Source: Gracilaria gracilis (taxonomy: Eukaryota > Rhodophyta > Florideophyceae > Gracilariales > Gracilariaceae). Taken from it: a DNA stretch of 64,000 nucleotides. The stretch is from contig JARGSG010000027.1 in NCBI GenBank assembly GCA_030374805.1, positions 124,001 to 188,000 on the forward strand, in the 5' to 3' direction. A program made the translations under genes and the position numbers. Shown piece by piece: positions 44,601-54,697 of the stretch. Under the pieces are notes generated by a model. That model was not told where the DNA came from, made no database searches, and worked only from the letters and a program-made list of their open reading frames with translations. Every line of letters begins with the position of its first letter. Position 1 is the stretch's first letter.

Positions 44601-45688
44601 TCAAGGCTGTGCGTTGAACCATTGATCTTCGAGGAGTCGTACGAGGTTTGTTTGTCTTGAGCAACGAAGGGATTGAGCATAACCTGATCCAAAAAATGTG
44701 ATTGTGAGTTATTCTGGAGTTGATCCGGCAGCTTCGGATTGGAGAGATTGTCCAGTATACGCGATATGAAAGGCGTGCACGTATGACCTACTGGCGAAAG
44801 AAGGATATGCATGGACTGTGTTATTACAATACAGCAGTTAGTCGGAACTGGTACCCAGTCCCCACGGCGCTCAGTAAGAGGTTCGGATGATATTATTGCA
44901 AGCGATGGACGTCTGTCAGTGTGTACCATGACATAATTGCCAGGGGCGGAACCGTCAGACTGATAGTCGTTGCCCGATGCATAATACAAACTGGCAGCCT
45001 GGGCGTTGGGATTGTTGGGCGAGACGACATATCTCGACGCGACGATTGATTCTCCATCGGAGACGACAAAGTTGAGCAGGGAGGTTTCTTTGGCATTGGC
45101 CTTGTAGGCAGTGCGTTCCAAGATAAGAATAGTTTCCTGCAGACAAGACCGCAGCTTCTCCGGCGTACAAGGTGCCAGAGGGTCGCGAATGAGATTAAGG
45201 AACACGGCAAAACACAGGGCTGTATCGCTAGAGCCATGGCTCACTGCAAAATCAAACGCATCATCGCTGAGAGTAGGTAACAACAATCTCCGAACGGCGG
45301 TAAAATTGCCCACGCCTCCGTTATGCATCCAAAGAAAACGACCCATGCGGAAAGGGTGGCATGTAGTCTCCGATACATCAAGACCAGGAGAAGCGGCGCG
45401 CACATGGGCAAACAGAACATGGGTATAAATCTTCTCCGCTATGGAGCCGAGATTTGGGTCATTCCAGGCCGGGCGGGCATGTCGATATACGCATGGCGTC
45501 ACATCTGACGGATGCGGAGAGTACCAACCCAGACCGAAGCCGTCACCGTTGAGATAGCCGGGTGTGGACGCATCGCCGGCCATTCGCTCTCTTGCGTCGA
45601 AGCTCTGCGTGATAATGCTTCTGGAAGGGCGTGTAACGAGGTCGGCCGCGCAGATGGGCACGCCGAAGAAAGCGCTGAGGCGGCACAT
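41639..45688 (-). CDS. DUG3-DUG2: Dug3-Dug2 fusion: glutamine amidotransferase, WD40 repeats and M20 peptidase-like domain
   Basis: 1349 residues in one exon. Residues 1-300 form a class II glutamine amidotransferase with the nucleophile Cys2 directly after Met (MCRLSAFFG), then RSIITQSFDARERM, YLNGDGFGLGWYSP and LFAHVRAAS, and MHNGGVGNF. This is the Dug3 pattern. Residues about 385-740 are WD40 repeats (GTNDGSIHVWNV, DGILRWWDVETEKC, SGSRDCSVKVWVWD). Residues about 877-1349 are the M20 peptidase-like part of Dug2 (LYGHYDVMP, GRGATDNKGP, GEGEMANRGF). In yeast, Dug2 and Dug3 are separate proteins that together split the gamma-glutamyl bond of glutathione. Here they are one chain. Two M20 positions look altered (see findings). 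Cytosolic glutathione turnover is the likely role. Confidence 0.88.
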   Translation of the reverse strand: MCRLSAFFGVPICAADLVTRPSRSIITQSFDARERMAGDASTPGYLNGDGFGLGWYSPHPSDVTPCVYRHARPAWNDPNLGSIAEKIYTHVLFAHVRAASPGLDVSETTCHPFRMGRFLWMHNGGVGNFTAVRRLLLPTLSDDAFDFAVSHGSSDTALCFAVFLNLIRDPLAPCTPEKLRSCLQETILILERTAYKANAKETSLLNFVVSDGESIVASRYVVSPNNPNAQAASLYYASGNDYQSDGSAPGNYVMVHTDRRPSLAIISSEPLTERRGDWVPVPTNCCIVITQSMHILLSPVGHTCTPFISRILDNLSNPKLPDQLQNNSQSHFLDQVMLNPFVAQDKQTSYDSSKINGSTHSLDRSYLYNDGFSSRNDYGSTVRSTITLSGRSVICCDVMGWLLCCGTNDGSIHVWNVEDDVHTTTLRPGQSAVLAVLTDLEDGILVSASSASTISLYKFGSQETFEQKLTVSCEGKGDVLTLEKVGKKIFAGFSDGKVRCVIEDVSSSFDDLSVRNTSDFEGNDQLATHNVSLSSIGYDFPRSCDDLTHNGYVFALLVCLEGRLLCTGCGDGILRWWDVETEKCVQKRDDHAGAILALDKYETSYGTILFSGSRDCSVKVWVWDGESGFICKRTLRKHGDEVVFLKVCSDKLISGSADGAVCVWCAETLALICQYKDDGLIAGAVSPECNLLFTASNSSGVHVREVVSTEEQHLTNSRRMAQETASLNDFFEGSDSSSRAATRFSNKSINSLQHFRNKSVLSTDEKGSLTEIYERNPADVIRTEVHDDRDGVETLLPGVSNEMILGPPISPHLSKGQNLKKKLTDMMQSGSLTKLYDSQNSSPSGSDDDRQSISTRVKKSNKSFKAWTPRKLERRLMQDVLARFLSFATVSGSEELRESCWQGARYIASFLEGLGATVKFVSTSNPGDSRSGMIRTLPHLSNRSVMSASPVGSNPVVLARFASASTCARTITLYGHYDVMPVNASQWKTNPWTLTSIDGYLYGRGATDNKGPIIASLFAIKHLLEESTDGLGINIVVVLQGEGEMANRGFRDCIKSHRHWFEGTSLILTSSSSWLGESNPCITYGLRGVIELLVTMSGGTRNLHAGVDGGAIFEPMLDLIAILSKMVNKDGSVCVPGFDDDIRSLSESERNSLQMVEFNMTEYQKGTGVNRFTSDKDLELLESRWRKPSISITSIDSSNASGVFSVVPYQASAKISIRFVPDQDPQKLLLAVEDFLQTQLQKRNSPNQLTISCANIGDWWLEDPSREHFQIAARAIKTVWGIEPQYVCEGGSMPVFSFLSKTLDAPLLQVPLGQSSDGAHLPNERIRAINLFRGKEVLQRIIQEFAQTK

Positions 45689-47226
45689 TGTGGGGACGCG
45701 GAGGCTAGGGGAAAGAGGTGGGACGGATGTGGCGGCGGCGAGCTAGGCAACGACAGAGCAGGGGTTCGTGCGAGTCGGAATGACAGACGACGGCGGGCAG
45801 TAGGTACCGTTGGTATGCACGAAAACGAAAGATCACAATTGATCCGGGACCGCAGAAGGGGTGGAGGAAAGACGGGCGAAGAAATAGCGCCGGTACGACG
45901 CAGACTGGCGCTGAAGGGAAAGGAGGCGCACTGAAGGGACAGCGGAGGCATAAGCCACGCGGGAGCGTGTGGGGGCGTGGGGCGGCGGACGGTGCCACAT
46001 ATGAAACGGCGCACTCGACCAGCTGCGCACAAGCTCATCCACGTCAGCACAGTCGCGCAGAGGCGGCAGTGGCAGCAGCAGCGACAGCGGCGACAGCGAA
46101 GGGCTGTGGTGTTGTGCCTGTCCGGGGCGACGGCTGCGCCTGGGGATGATCCCCAATCGCTGCGCCGCCGTCGTGGCGTGTGGCACGTGCCGCCGTGTCG
46201 CTTCCGCCGCGCCGTGGCTGCTGCCTTACACGGCGCGCCATACTGCCATTCCCGGAAAGCCGCTTTTTGCTTTTGCCGGTTCCGGTTGGGTGTCTATCGG
46301 CGAACGGCTTGCAGATGATACAGTATGTCCTGCATCCATCACTGCTTCCACACCTGCAACAGCGAGCTAATCATGTTAACCGGTGTGCGATCATGATTAT
46401 GCTTAACTGCAAGAAGTCTGCTGTTTCACATCACGGATTAAAGCTCTACATAGAGTAGAATTTCTACGTACGGTACGACACCAGTTGTGTTCGTGCCCCA
46501 GCAGAGCTGCTTCGCTACCTTCCACGTTTTGCTTCACGAGAGCGTATCCTGGTCCAAAACTTTTTCCGCCAGCTGTTATCGCAGCAAAGCTGCAGTCGTC
46601 CTGCAAGGCCGACCATGTCAAGGTAACATTACTATCTCGTGATTTGGCTAGGAGAGCATAACGAATCCAATCAGGCAATAAGAAAAAGTAACCAACCATC
46701 AAACAACGTCTCGTCGCAAGAGATCTTTAGTCTTTCTAAGACAGATTTGCCGGGGGCCATAGTTCCAGCCATTGGATGGCGCAACATCAGACGTACGATT
46801 CATGCCATTCCTGATTCCTGCCCGGCTAATCGTTTCTGTGCGAGAAGATGATATCTAAGCGTTATCTATCTACCTTGTACTGTAGGTGTAGGTTATCTAT
46901 TTGCTCACAGCTTTTGATTTCCTTTTTCTCGCCACTCTCACGGATCACATGCACAACGTTTGCTCCCAGTAGCCGGAGTCCTGAGTGCGCCAGAGATGCC
47001 TTGGTAGCCCAATTTTCAAAGTATTTCACTTTATCCAAAAAAGGCAAACAAAGTGTGAACCAGCCAACCAGTAAGCTGGTTGCATCTCGTCAGCATCGCT
47101 TTGATGTCGTGATTCGAATCACCTCCCAAACCCTCCCAACCAGCCAGGGTTCGGCTTCACTGTCACTTCCACTGCATCCCGAACGTCTCTCTCGTTCCCT
47201 CCGTACTCCATACCAATCGAAGCACA
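45689..47226. other. Shared upstream region of the DUG fusion and IF1 genes
   Basis: About 1.5 kb between divergent genes. 45950-46300 is GC-rich with a GCAGCAG/GCGACAGCG-type simple repeat near 46060-46105. No gene is recognised; the longer frames here are low-complexity translations of this repeat. Confidence 0.55.
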
Positions 47227-47843
47227 ATGCAGTCCTTGCGAGCCGTCCAGCGCGTCAGTGCCTCCGCGCGATCCCTTGGGCGCACGACAATGGTCCGCAT
47301 GAGCAGCAGCGACATCTCCTCCGGCAGCATGGGTCGTGCCTGGAAGGACCGGGAGCACGCCGCTGAATCGCAATACTTCAACAAGAAAGATGCGGATCTC
47401 CTTCATGAGCTAGCCAAGAAAATGAAAGCTCAGACCGAGGTAAGTTGAGAGACAGCAGATATCGTACGGCGTCTACAAGGCCGTATATTCATGTCCTTCT
47501 TAGTCTCTTGTTGTCATCGTACGTATGGGTTTCTAACGATTTGAACGGTATGCGATCTGCTTGTCTGCGCTACTATGCGAAAATAGCCTTCGGAGGCAAT
47601 TCTTAGACAGGATAAAGCGGCATTGGCAGCTATCTTTGCCAAGCACGAAATCACGCCGACAGACGCCCTCTTGGAAGAGGTAAGGAAGCATCATACGTCA
47701 ATGCAATTCAAATAATCAGCTAGGACGCGTTCAAATGCTAACCAATCGCTCTTACCATCACACTTTCATTTCGGATCTCGACTTGCGACGTCTTCTCAAC
47801 TCGTTACCGATCATAGATTGTGAAGTTCAAGTTTAATCACTAG
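47227..47843 (+). CDS. Mitochondrial F1-ATPase inhibitor (IF1), three exons
   Basis: Exons 47227-47439, 47611-47679 and 47817-47843, all with GT-AG borders (GTAAGTTG, then ACAG; GTAAGG, then CATAG). The product is 102 residues. The first 30 residues are a basic, Ser-rich presequence. The inhibitory part reads GRAWKDREHAAESQYFNKKD, then LLHELAKKMKAQTE, continued by DKAALAAIFAKHEITP. IF1 blocks ATP hydrolysis by the mitochondrial ATP synthase when the membrane potential falls. The length matches the family (about 85-106 residues). The last exon codes only eight residues (IVKFKFNH) and is the least certain part. Confidence 0.8.
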
Positions 47844-49265
47844 ATCCCGAGAGCTTATGTGTGAAAACATAATTGAAACTGTAGCGCAGTGCACACTTGT
47901 TTTATAGTTTCCAGTGAAGGTAGTTTGCCCTCTCTCCATGTCACTGTATCTGTTGTGTGTAAAAACTAAGGATCCATTCACAGTGTCACCTGACGAGGAG
48001 CTGGAAAACGACGCTGGCGTTACGTCCCACTTCGCGTCGGCAGAGCTTTCGCACCGCCTTCTTTTCCGTAAGCTGCGTAGTATCCGAATCGAGCAATAGC
48101 GCTTAAACCGGCCACAATGACAGCGATATTGCCAAACATATCTAATCTGCAGTTGTCAACAAAGACCACCGTTTCCATTGGATATACACGGACAGGTCAG
48201 CACCCAGTTGAAATAAGATACAGATGGAGCACTCTTTTCCTTGATCCAAAAAGAAGAAAGGCATCTTACCTTCTGCAAGATTCTCTTTCGGCGGCAGCCT
48301 TGTCCAATAGTTCGCTCTCAAAGATCTAAACACAATATCCAAAGGCAGGCAGTCAGACACGCTTCGTTTTATAGTGAAGACCTATTTCGCAGAGAGATTC
48401 ATTCCAAATCTGCCCTTCTGATGTACACCAAATGAAAGCAGCGAAGCTCTTCGAAGAATCTGTTATTAACGTACAGGTTTCTCAAAAGGAAGCTTCTTGG
48501 CTTCAGTCCGCATTGCAGTTCCTGATATCAGGCGCCTCAACGGCTTCGTAGTTGTTCGCAGAGCCATTCCGAGAACAGCTGTTCTGTCCTCGATTTCTTG
48601 CGATTCTGCCTTGACAGATAGCAATGCCGAGCTGAAACAGCCCTGAACCCCGCAGTCCTCTTGACTTGGATCGTCTAGTCGTGGAAGAAACAGGGAAAGA
48701 CGAATACGCCTGACAAATAATCTGGAATTAATTGTAATATACGAAGGTAGAAAGACCAAACTTTCGAATACTCAGGTTGTATCTGGGTATTGTAAGCGTA
48801 CTTGGTCAAGAGCTCTTGGTAGCCGCGGGCCTGTTTGTGTACCACTACATACAGTACGTGTACGAAATTCGTACTACGTAGTCGTAGTCGTAGTACGAAT
48901 GTTGACCCAAAACCAAAGTTCAAAAGTTCGTTAAACTGGAAAACTGTTTTCCCTCCAGGAACCGAGCATTGAAATGAGCCCTTTTGGATGCTACGAAGCG
49001 CAAGATTTGGCGGGAACAGGCACGACCAGAAGATCTTATCATTTCCCCTTTCCACAAGATCGCCAGAGAAGCTGAAGATTGATTGCCTTTGCTCTCAACA
49101 ATAGCACCTCGTTCGACAAACGACGGTCACCGGACACCTTTCTCGCAAGTTAGTGTTCCAGAAAGGGATTATTTCTTGTTGCAACCACACAACTCTCGTT
49201 CGTTGAAACCCCCGGCACTCTACGAGATTGTTCTGGCTTGCGGTATTTCAGTAGACCAATTCTAG
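47844..49265. other. Intergenic region without a recognised gene
   Basis: 1.4 kb between IF1 and NSE3. It contains a hairpin at 48867-48900 and short frames with no family features. The last part is the NSE3 upstream region. Confidence 0.5.
48867..48900. repeat. 11-bp perfect inverted repeat
   Basis: ATTCGTACTAC at 48867-48877 pairs with GTAGTACGAAT at 48890-48900 across a 12-base loop made of GTAGTC repeats. It could be the remains of a short transposon or a cruciform. Confidence 0.8.
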
Positions 49266-50150
49266 ATGGGTCGCAAGCGTTCTTTGTCAAACCGTACTTC
49301 ACAGAGCCAGAATATTGGGGAAGATGAAGAGATGTTCGATGTAAATAGCTCTTCTGCTACTGGAAGTGGCTATTCAGCACTAACGGAAGCGCAACAGGAC
49401 GAAGTTACGAAGCGTATATCCAGAACGCTATTGTTTCGGCAGCACAGGAAAAGGCCTGTGCGACGTACAGACCTCAGCGCAATGGCCCTGAAGAACGTAC
49501 CAAACATCCGTGGGAGGGCACGTGCATTTAACATGGCCTTTGGCAGGGCCGAGGATATAATGCGTAAAACTTTTGGTGTTGAGGTAAAGGAAATCCAGAA
49601 ACTCACCAAGCGTAAAGCGGGGGCCCAATCACGTTCGGTCGCAACTGCTTCCCAAGGATATGGTTTCGGATACGGAGCAAAGGGTTACATTTTGCTCTCA
49701 AAGTCCGAGAAACGGCATGAAGTACCGGATATTTTGTGCGAAATTGGGTTCCTGACCCTCATCGCAGCTCTTATTGCCCTCCAGCCCGGGTGCAGGATGG
49801 AAGAAGACGTCTTGCATCACACGCTGAGCAAGTTGGGGGTACATGTCCGTGAAAAACAAGGTCACAAGCAGCTAAACAATGGAAATGTGAAGGAATTGCT
49901 GGAGCACAAGTTCATAGATATGTGGTACTTGGAAAAAGAAAAGGAAGAAAATGTGACGTACTATTTGCTCGGTCCCAGGCTTCGTGCCGAGTTATCAGAT
50001 GATGATCTGCTTGAATTTATCCACGCCATTTACAAAGACGGTCCAAGCGGACATGGAATGCTTGATGAGAACGGGAGGAATGAAATCAAAGCTAGACTCA
50101 ATGACGCATGGGGTCCAGAAGGACCTCCAGATCAGAGAGAAGAGGAATAA
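49266..50150 (+). CDS. NSE3: NSE3/MAGE-family subunit of the SMC5/6 complex
   Basis: 294 residues in one exon from the ATG at 49266. A Ser/Asn-rich acidic N-terminus (1-45) precedes the MAGE homology domain (about 45-270), two winged-helix parts. Diagnostic segments are RTDLSAMALKNVPN, RARAFNMAFGRAEDIMRKTF, YILLSKSEKRHEVPDILCEI, FLTLIAALIALQPGCRMEED and YLEKEKEENVTYYLLGPRLR. NSE3 joins NSE1 (a RING ubiquitin ligase) and NSE4 at the SMC5/6 heads and binds DNA; the complex acts in repair and replication fork stability. Single-copy MAGE genes outside animals are nearly always NSE3. Confidence 0.88.
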   Translation: MGRKRSLSNRTSQSQNIGEDEEMFDVNSSSATGSGYSALTEAQQDEVTKRISRTLLFRQHRKRPVRRTDLSAMALKNVPNIRGRARAFNMAFGRAEDIMRKTFGVEVKEIQKLTKRKAGAQSRSVATASQGYGFGYGAKGYILLSKSEKRHEVPDILCEIGFLTLIAALIALQPGCRMEEDVLHHTLSKLGVHVREKQGHKQLNNGNVKELLEHKFIDMWYLEKEKEENVTYYLLGPRLRAELSDDDLLEFIHAIYKDGPSGHGMLDENGRNEIKARLNDAWGPEGPPDQREEE

Positions 50151-50891
50151 GCACAGCTTCTATGGTTTTGCTTGGAACCGTAGTATCACCCAACGTTGCA
50201 TAGAAGAGCACGGTTTTCCCATCTTTTAGCGGTTGTGAGCATCATAAGTTTAGCACTGTGGGTTTACTTTTTCAGGAAACTGCATCATTCGAACTGGATA
50301 TTTTGCACTTCATGTCCGTAGAGATCGTGAAGCACACCCATTGCTTAGCCATGCTGGTTGCGTGGCATTTAAGGAACATTTGTCAAATACGATAACGTAC
50401 CTCTGTAAGATAACAAGGCTTGGTTTTTTTTTTTTTTTTGGCATTCTTACTCTAAACGAGCGTGAAGATGAGAACATTCTTTTAACATTTATACCCATGT
50501 GTACATCATTCAACCTCATTTTGTCTCCCTGTGGGCCTTCGATTCAAAACTCGTTGAAGAATTATGTTTCCGCATGAATGTCACTATGCACAAGGTTTAG
50601 GCTTTTCCAGCCACTGCTTTGCAGTCGTCCATTCAAAGCGTTACTGCCAATGGTTGTCTTCGGAGCCCCGACTGTAGATGACACATTTGCAAGACAACTG
50701 TTTCTGGAATTCTGAGCTGCACTGCTGGTATGAGAAGGAAGACTACCTTGGTGACAACTGCTTTGCTCACTTTGTAGATGGGTTGAATTGAACTTCTCCC
50801 GATTCAGCGTGTGCTCCTATTTTCCTGGAGTTTGTGCAAGCTACTTATCAGCCTACACTTCTCAACTCCTTGCATTTATCACAAGAACACT
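50151..50891. other. Intergenic region between NSE3 and the SAPS-type gene
   Basis: 740 bp with a T-run near 50425-50440. No gene is recognised. The second half is the upstream region of the next gene. Confidence 0.55.
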
Positions 50892-53800
50892 ATGTTTCGC
50901 CCTCTGTCTTGGAACCTAAACGAGAACGCCTTTGTTGAGCAAGAGAAACTAGACGAGATCCCAACTTCAGGAAATCCTCCTCGAGATTCCAGCGCTAATG
51001 CAGAAATGATGGGACAAACTCGACTCGGAACCTTAACCCAACCCAACAGTGTTAAGCCGATTTCTATTGCATGTACTCCGCAAACCCCGAAACTTTTGAG
51101 GCCCGTACCTTTATCAAATAAGGTTCTCATCTCTTTCGAGGACGTAGAAGATGCTTCAGACTCATCAGATTTCAGCATACGAAACTTGAAGGAATGTCCC
51201 AGCTCCTTTTCGCAGGCTTCTGGACTTTCCTCTCGATGCGAAGAGGCAACAGTTACATTCTCATCAACACCTGAGGATGGCTCATCCACAATCACGAATG
51301 GAATCAGCAATTCGATATCTCGGAGCTTCTCAAATGGATCCTGTCGAAATAGGAAAGGTGACGTGAACTCCGAAGAGTTTGGTCAAGTAGTTTCTATTTG
51401 CGCCGAAAACCAGAAGCTCGAGCACGGCCAGGTTGGAGTCCAAGTCTTCCGTCACGACGGTGGTCCGGAAGTCGATACGAATAACAGCAGAGACTCTCGA
51501 GACGAGATTCTTACCGGCAAACCACTGCAAGCGAGAAGAACTTCATTCTTTAGCCCTGAAGATATGGAAAACATCCCTCCAGCCTCCATCGTAAGTATTG
51601 AAAGCCCTTCCATCAGTTATCGTTCACATTCTCCCAATCCCACGCCCAAGACCTCGAATCAAGAAGCGAAGCCATTCGTGACCCCTCCCGCCCATTTCAG
51701 ATCCTCTAAAGATGATGGAAGCAGCGATTCTAGAGCTAGTGAGACTCTCTCTTCTGCTCCATCTAGTAGAGGAGATGGTTCAACTAGATCTCCTTCCTTC
51801 ACCTCTCTTAAATCATCAGATGATCATCCGGATCGAACTCGATACGCTTCTATTTCTTCCTCTTCTTCTTTCAAATCTGATGATATAGCCGCAGCCGGAC
51901 GTGAGTCAGAACAGAAACGTGATAGGCGCCGCAGAAGCCGAGAGCAGAAGCGAGTTCTTCGGATCTTTGATCGACGGCAGAATTCAAGTGAGAATCGGGA
52001 TATTATGGACAATCCTTGGTTCCAGGCTATGGCTATCGAAAGTGAGCTAGAAGAATATACGGGTACATTGCGACCAGCAAGTTATCCACCGAAAGCTGAA
52101 CAGAAAGGGAAGCGAACCAAAATTTCGAAGTTGGGTCGCTCTTTGAAGAACCAAGCAAAACGGAAGAAGTCAGAGAGTGAGAAAGATTCTGATCCTATAT
52201 GTCATGATAAGAAGTCAATTCCAACTTCCGTGTCGCGCACTTCTCAGGATCCCTCAAATAGTTCTAAGAACGTTGTGGACGAAGAGCTCCGCCATGTTCT
52301 CCGCAAAGCTCTCGCAGGGAAACGGCGTGTGGATGATGTCCTCGAGTGCATGATGCGTGTGTATACCAGACCTACAGACGGTGTTCTTCAATTGCTGTAC
52401 AAGTATTTTGGGTCTGGGAAGATAGTTGAATCGGCCGTTAAGTGGATTACCGAAGAACTGCGAGTCCTCCAGGAGGATGTTTCTGACAAGAGACGTTCCA
52501 AAGAAGTAGAGGCGTACATAGTTCTTTCACGGATATATCGAGAAATTCTACTTCACATATTCACCACAGGTCCGGGCACCGTGAAGAAAGCCTTCCTCAA
52601 CAACAGCAAGGCGCGGTCAACTCTAATCCGCTTTTTGCAGAAAGATGTTCCTCAAGGAAGATTAGAACTCAAGTCTTGGACTAAAACGTCGATATCCATT
52701 TTCAGGATCTTTAACAGTTGTATGATGGATCATGCTTCAGATGTCGTGGTCTACCTAACAAGCAAAGAAGGGCTTTTGCGTTCGATTGTATCAAAGCATA
52801 TTTGCTTTCCCGAAGTTGTCTCGTTTGTTTCGAAGCTATGTGCCGCAGATGCCTTGTCCGAATCGTCGGAAAGCCACCGTCGGTACGGTCCTCCAAACCC
52901 TGAAGGGATTCTTCTGTTGGCAAAGGAGAACATAGTTGATACACTGGCACATGTTTTCGTCAACTCTTGTGACGCCAGGTCTGGAAATTCCTCCGATCTG
53001 AGACTGGACATGCAACGCAATTCTTTGCAATGTCTTAAGGACATTAGCTTGAAAGCGGTGACTATGCCAAAGTTTGGAAAAACAAACTGTTCTATGAACG
53101 CGAAGCAAATCAAAATGCTTAACACTGCATTAGACACGATAGCTCTTTACTCCGCAACAAATCATGTGCAAGCTGGAATTGAATACTCGCTTAGAAGGAT
53201 CAATGGGAATGGAACTGAGAGAGAAGAACTGAGCTCTCTCTTTGAGCGCAACTACCCTCTCGTTCATATGTTATCCTTATCTACAGATCTCCTTGACTCT
53301 GTGTACCGTGCGTCGGAATCTAATAATTTCGCAGTCCGGCGAACAATTGGGACGGTAAGTACAAAGAATTTGGAAGATGTCTTGCTTTCGAGACTTGATG
53401 ATCTTCGCGACCTCCTCGGAAGACACTCCATCAAAACGGTTTCGAGTACTCAGCTGTCCATCATTCAATTACTCAGGTGCCTGTTTGCGTCCGGCAAGAA
53501 CAATGTATGGGTGTATTTGTCGAATAAGAATGTACCAGAGCTCCTCCTATCCGTTGTGGAAGACAATGAACTCCGCACCTTGGTCCACAAAGCCATCCTC
53601 GAGTGCTTAGTGGCGTCTTTGAAACGAAAAGAAGCGGTGGAGCTACATAGGCAATGGGTTACCTGCATTGGCAACCACCATGGGTGGACGAGCGAAATGC
53701 GGCGGATCACAGAAGAAAAGAAATCCAGAGGGCATGAAGATGATCACAAGCGAAGTTCTCAGATCCAATGCACATATGTGCAGATCACTTCTGTTCTTAT

Positions 53801-54020
53801 GGACGTTGCTAATTCTGTGCACAAGACGAATCTGGATTCTTTCTTTACCAATCACGGCGTGAAAGTCCCGTTCATGAGGAAGCTTGAGGTTGAAATCACG
53901 AGAAAGAGGGAAGTGGAGAGCAAACCGTGTGGCGGTTCGAAGCCAGAGGGTGCAACAATCTCCGTACTTGCATGCACCGAGTTTCTCGCGGCGCGTTTGA
54001 ACGACGTTAACGCCGTGTGA
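50892..54020 (+). CDS. SAPS-domain protein, likely PP6/Sit4 phosphatase regulatory subunit
   Basis: 1042 residues in one exon from the ATG at 50892; the frame reaches further up only to a GTG. The N-terminal 430 residues are Ser/Asp/Arg-rich and probably disordered, with many possible phosphorylation sites. From about 460 to 1000 the chain is helical and repeat-like. It resembles the SAPS fold: VLECMMRVYTRPTDGVLQLL, then VLSRIYREILLHIF, TLIRFLQKDVPQG and GLLRSIVSKHICFPEVVSFV. SAPS subunits guide PP6-type phosphatases in cell-cycle and repair signalling. Identity is moderate. Most SAPS proteins have the domain at the N-terminus, so the long leader is unusual. Another armadillo-like scaffold is the main alternative. 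Confidence 0.6.
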   Translation: MFRPLSWNLNENAFVEQEKLDEIPTSGNPPRDSSANAEMMGQTRLGTLTQPNSVKPISIACTPQTPKLLRPVPLSNKVLISFEDVEDASDSSDFSIRNLKECPSSFSQASGLSSRCEEATVTFSSTPEDGSSTITNGISNSISRSFSNGSCRNRKGDVNSEEFGQVVSICAENQKLEHGQVGVQVFRHDGGPEVDTNNSRDSRDEILTGKPLQARRTSFFSPEDMENIPPASIVSIESPSISYRSHSPNPTPKTSNQEAKPFVTPPAHFRSSKDDGSSDSRASETLSSAPSSRGDGSTRSPSFTSLKSSDDHPDRTRYASISSSSSFKSDDIAAAGRESEQKRDRRRRSREQKRVLRIFDRRQNSSENRDIMDNPWFQAMAIESELEEYTGTLRPASYPPKAEQKGKRTKISKLGRSLKNQAKRKKSESEKDSDPICHDKKSIPTSVSRTSQDPSNSSKNVVDEELRHVLRKALAGKRRVDDVLECMMRVYTRPTDGVLQLLYKYFGSGKIVESAVKWITEELRVLQEDVSDKRRSKEVEAYIVLSRIYREILLHIFTTGPGTVKKAFLNNSKARSTLIRFLQKDVPQGRLELKSWTKTSISIFRIFNSCMMDHASDVVVYLTSKEGLLRSIVSKHICFPEVVSFVSKLCAADALSESSESHRRYGPPNPEGILLLAKENIVDTLAHVFVNSCDARSGNSSDLRLDMQRNSLQCLKDISLKAVTMPKFGKTNCSMNAKQIKMLNTALDTIALYSATNHVQAGIEYSLRRINGNGTEREELSSLFERNYPLVHMLSLSTDLLDSVYRASESNNFAVRRTIGTVSTKNLEDVLLSRLDDLRDLLGRHSIKTVSSTQLSIIQLLRCLFASGKNNVWVYLSNKNVPELLLSVVEDNELRTLVHKAILECLVASLKRKEAVELHRQWVTCIGNHHGWTSEMRRITEEKKSRGHEDDHKRSSQIQCTYVQITSVLMDVANSVHKTNLDSFFTNHGVKVPFMRKLEVEITRKREVESKPCGGSKPEGATISVLACTEFLAARLNDVNAV

Positions 54021-54187
54021 TTGTGATTAGTATTGTTAACATATTTCAGGGTATCAAGACATATTTAGTGGACATTTGTCACAAAAAAGAGCTTGACACC
54101 GTTTGTCGTCGTCTACTCCTCTTGTTCCACAGTATATCCTCGACATGCCTCTGCTTAAATACTAGCTCTAGTTTCAATCGCAGACCG

Positions 54188-54697
54188 TTATCTGTAAACT
54201 CGTGAAAGACTGAATGATCTGCCGGTGGAGACCAAAGACGGTTTAGAGGCTTGAGACTCTGCTCGCTTCGCTTCCTGCAGAGCAGCTAGAATATCTGCCA
54301 TATTAGTCTCCAGCACTAAGCCACCAACAACAATCTCATCCAGAACGTAATGAATCTTGTTCATGTAGAAAATGAGGTCCAGCTCACATACGTTCTCAAA
54401 GCAGCGATCCAGGGTCTCGACGAAGACTTGAATCAGGTCCAGAATACCCAATTCACTCTCGGCCTCGTCGACGCAGAAAACGAAAAACAGAGTGGCATAG
54501 TGACGGTATATAACGCGAACGCCAGGTCCGAACATCGTACCACCCTCCACAAAGTTGCAGAGACCGTCGCTGCGTTTTGAAACGATAGCGAAAACATCAC
54601 GAATGAGCTGTTGTTGGCGGTCCTCAGGCAGATAGTCGTAAAACTTTGTTAAACGCGGTTGGCCATGATTGTTAAGAACTATTACGGACTTAATCAT
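54188..54697 (-). CDS. AP3S: AP-3 complex sigma subunit
   Basis: 169 residues, one exon, ATG at 54697. Very close to the AP-3 sigma family over the whole longin-type domain: IKSVIVLNNHGQPRLTKFYD, DRQQQLIRDVFAIVSKRSD, CNFVEGG, IYRHYATLFFVFCVDEAESE, LGILDLIQVFVETLDRCFEN and DEIVVGGLVLETNM. The Asn-Asn-His-Gly and Glu-Ser-Glu-Leu-Gly-Ile-Leu-Asp motifs separate AP-3 from AP-1, AP-2 and AP-4 sigma. AP-3 sorts cargo from Golgi or endosomes to lysosome-like organelles or vacuoles. A Ser-rich tail follows the domain. Confidence 0.93.
   Translation of the reverse strand: MIKSVIVLNNHGQPRLTKFYDYLPEDRQQQLIRDVFAIVSKRSDGLCNFVEGGTMFGPGVRVIYRHYATLFFVFCVDEAESELGILDLIQVFVETLDRCFENVCELDLIFYMNKIHYVLDEIVVGGLVLETNMADILAALQEAKRAESQASKPSLVSTGRSFSLSRVYR

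Noticed and set aside
50811..50891. Extension of the SAPS-type gene upstream of 50892
   Set aside because: It begins at a GTG only; eukaryotic start choice favours the ATG at 50892.
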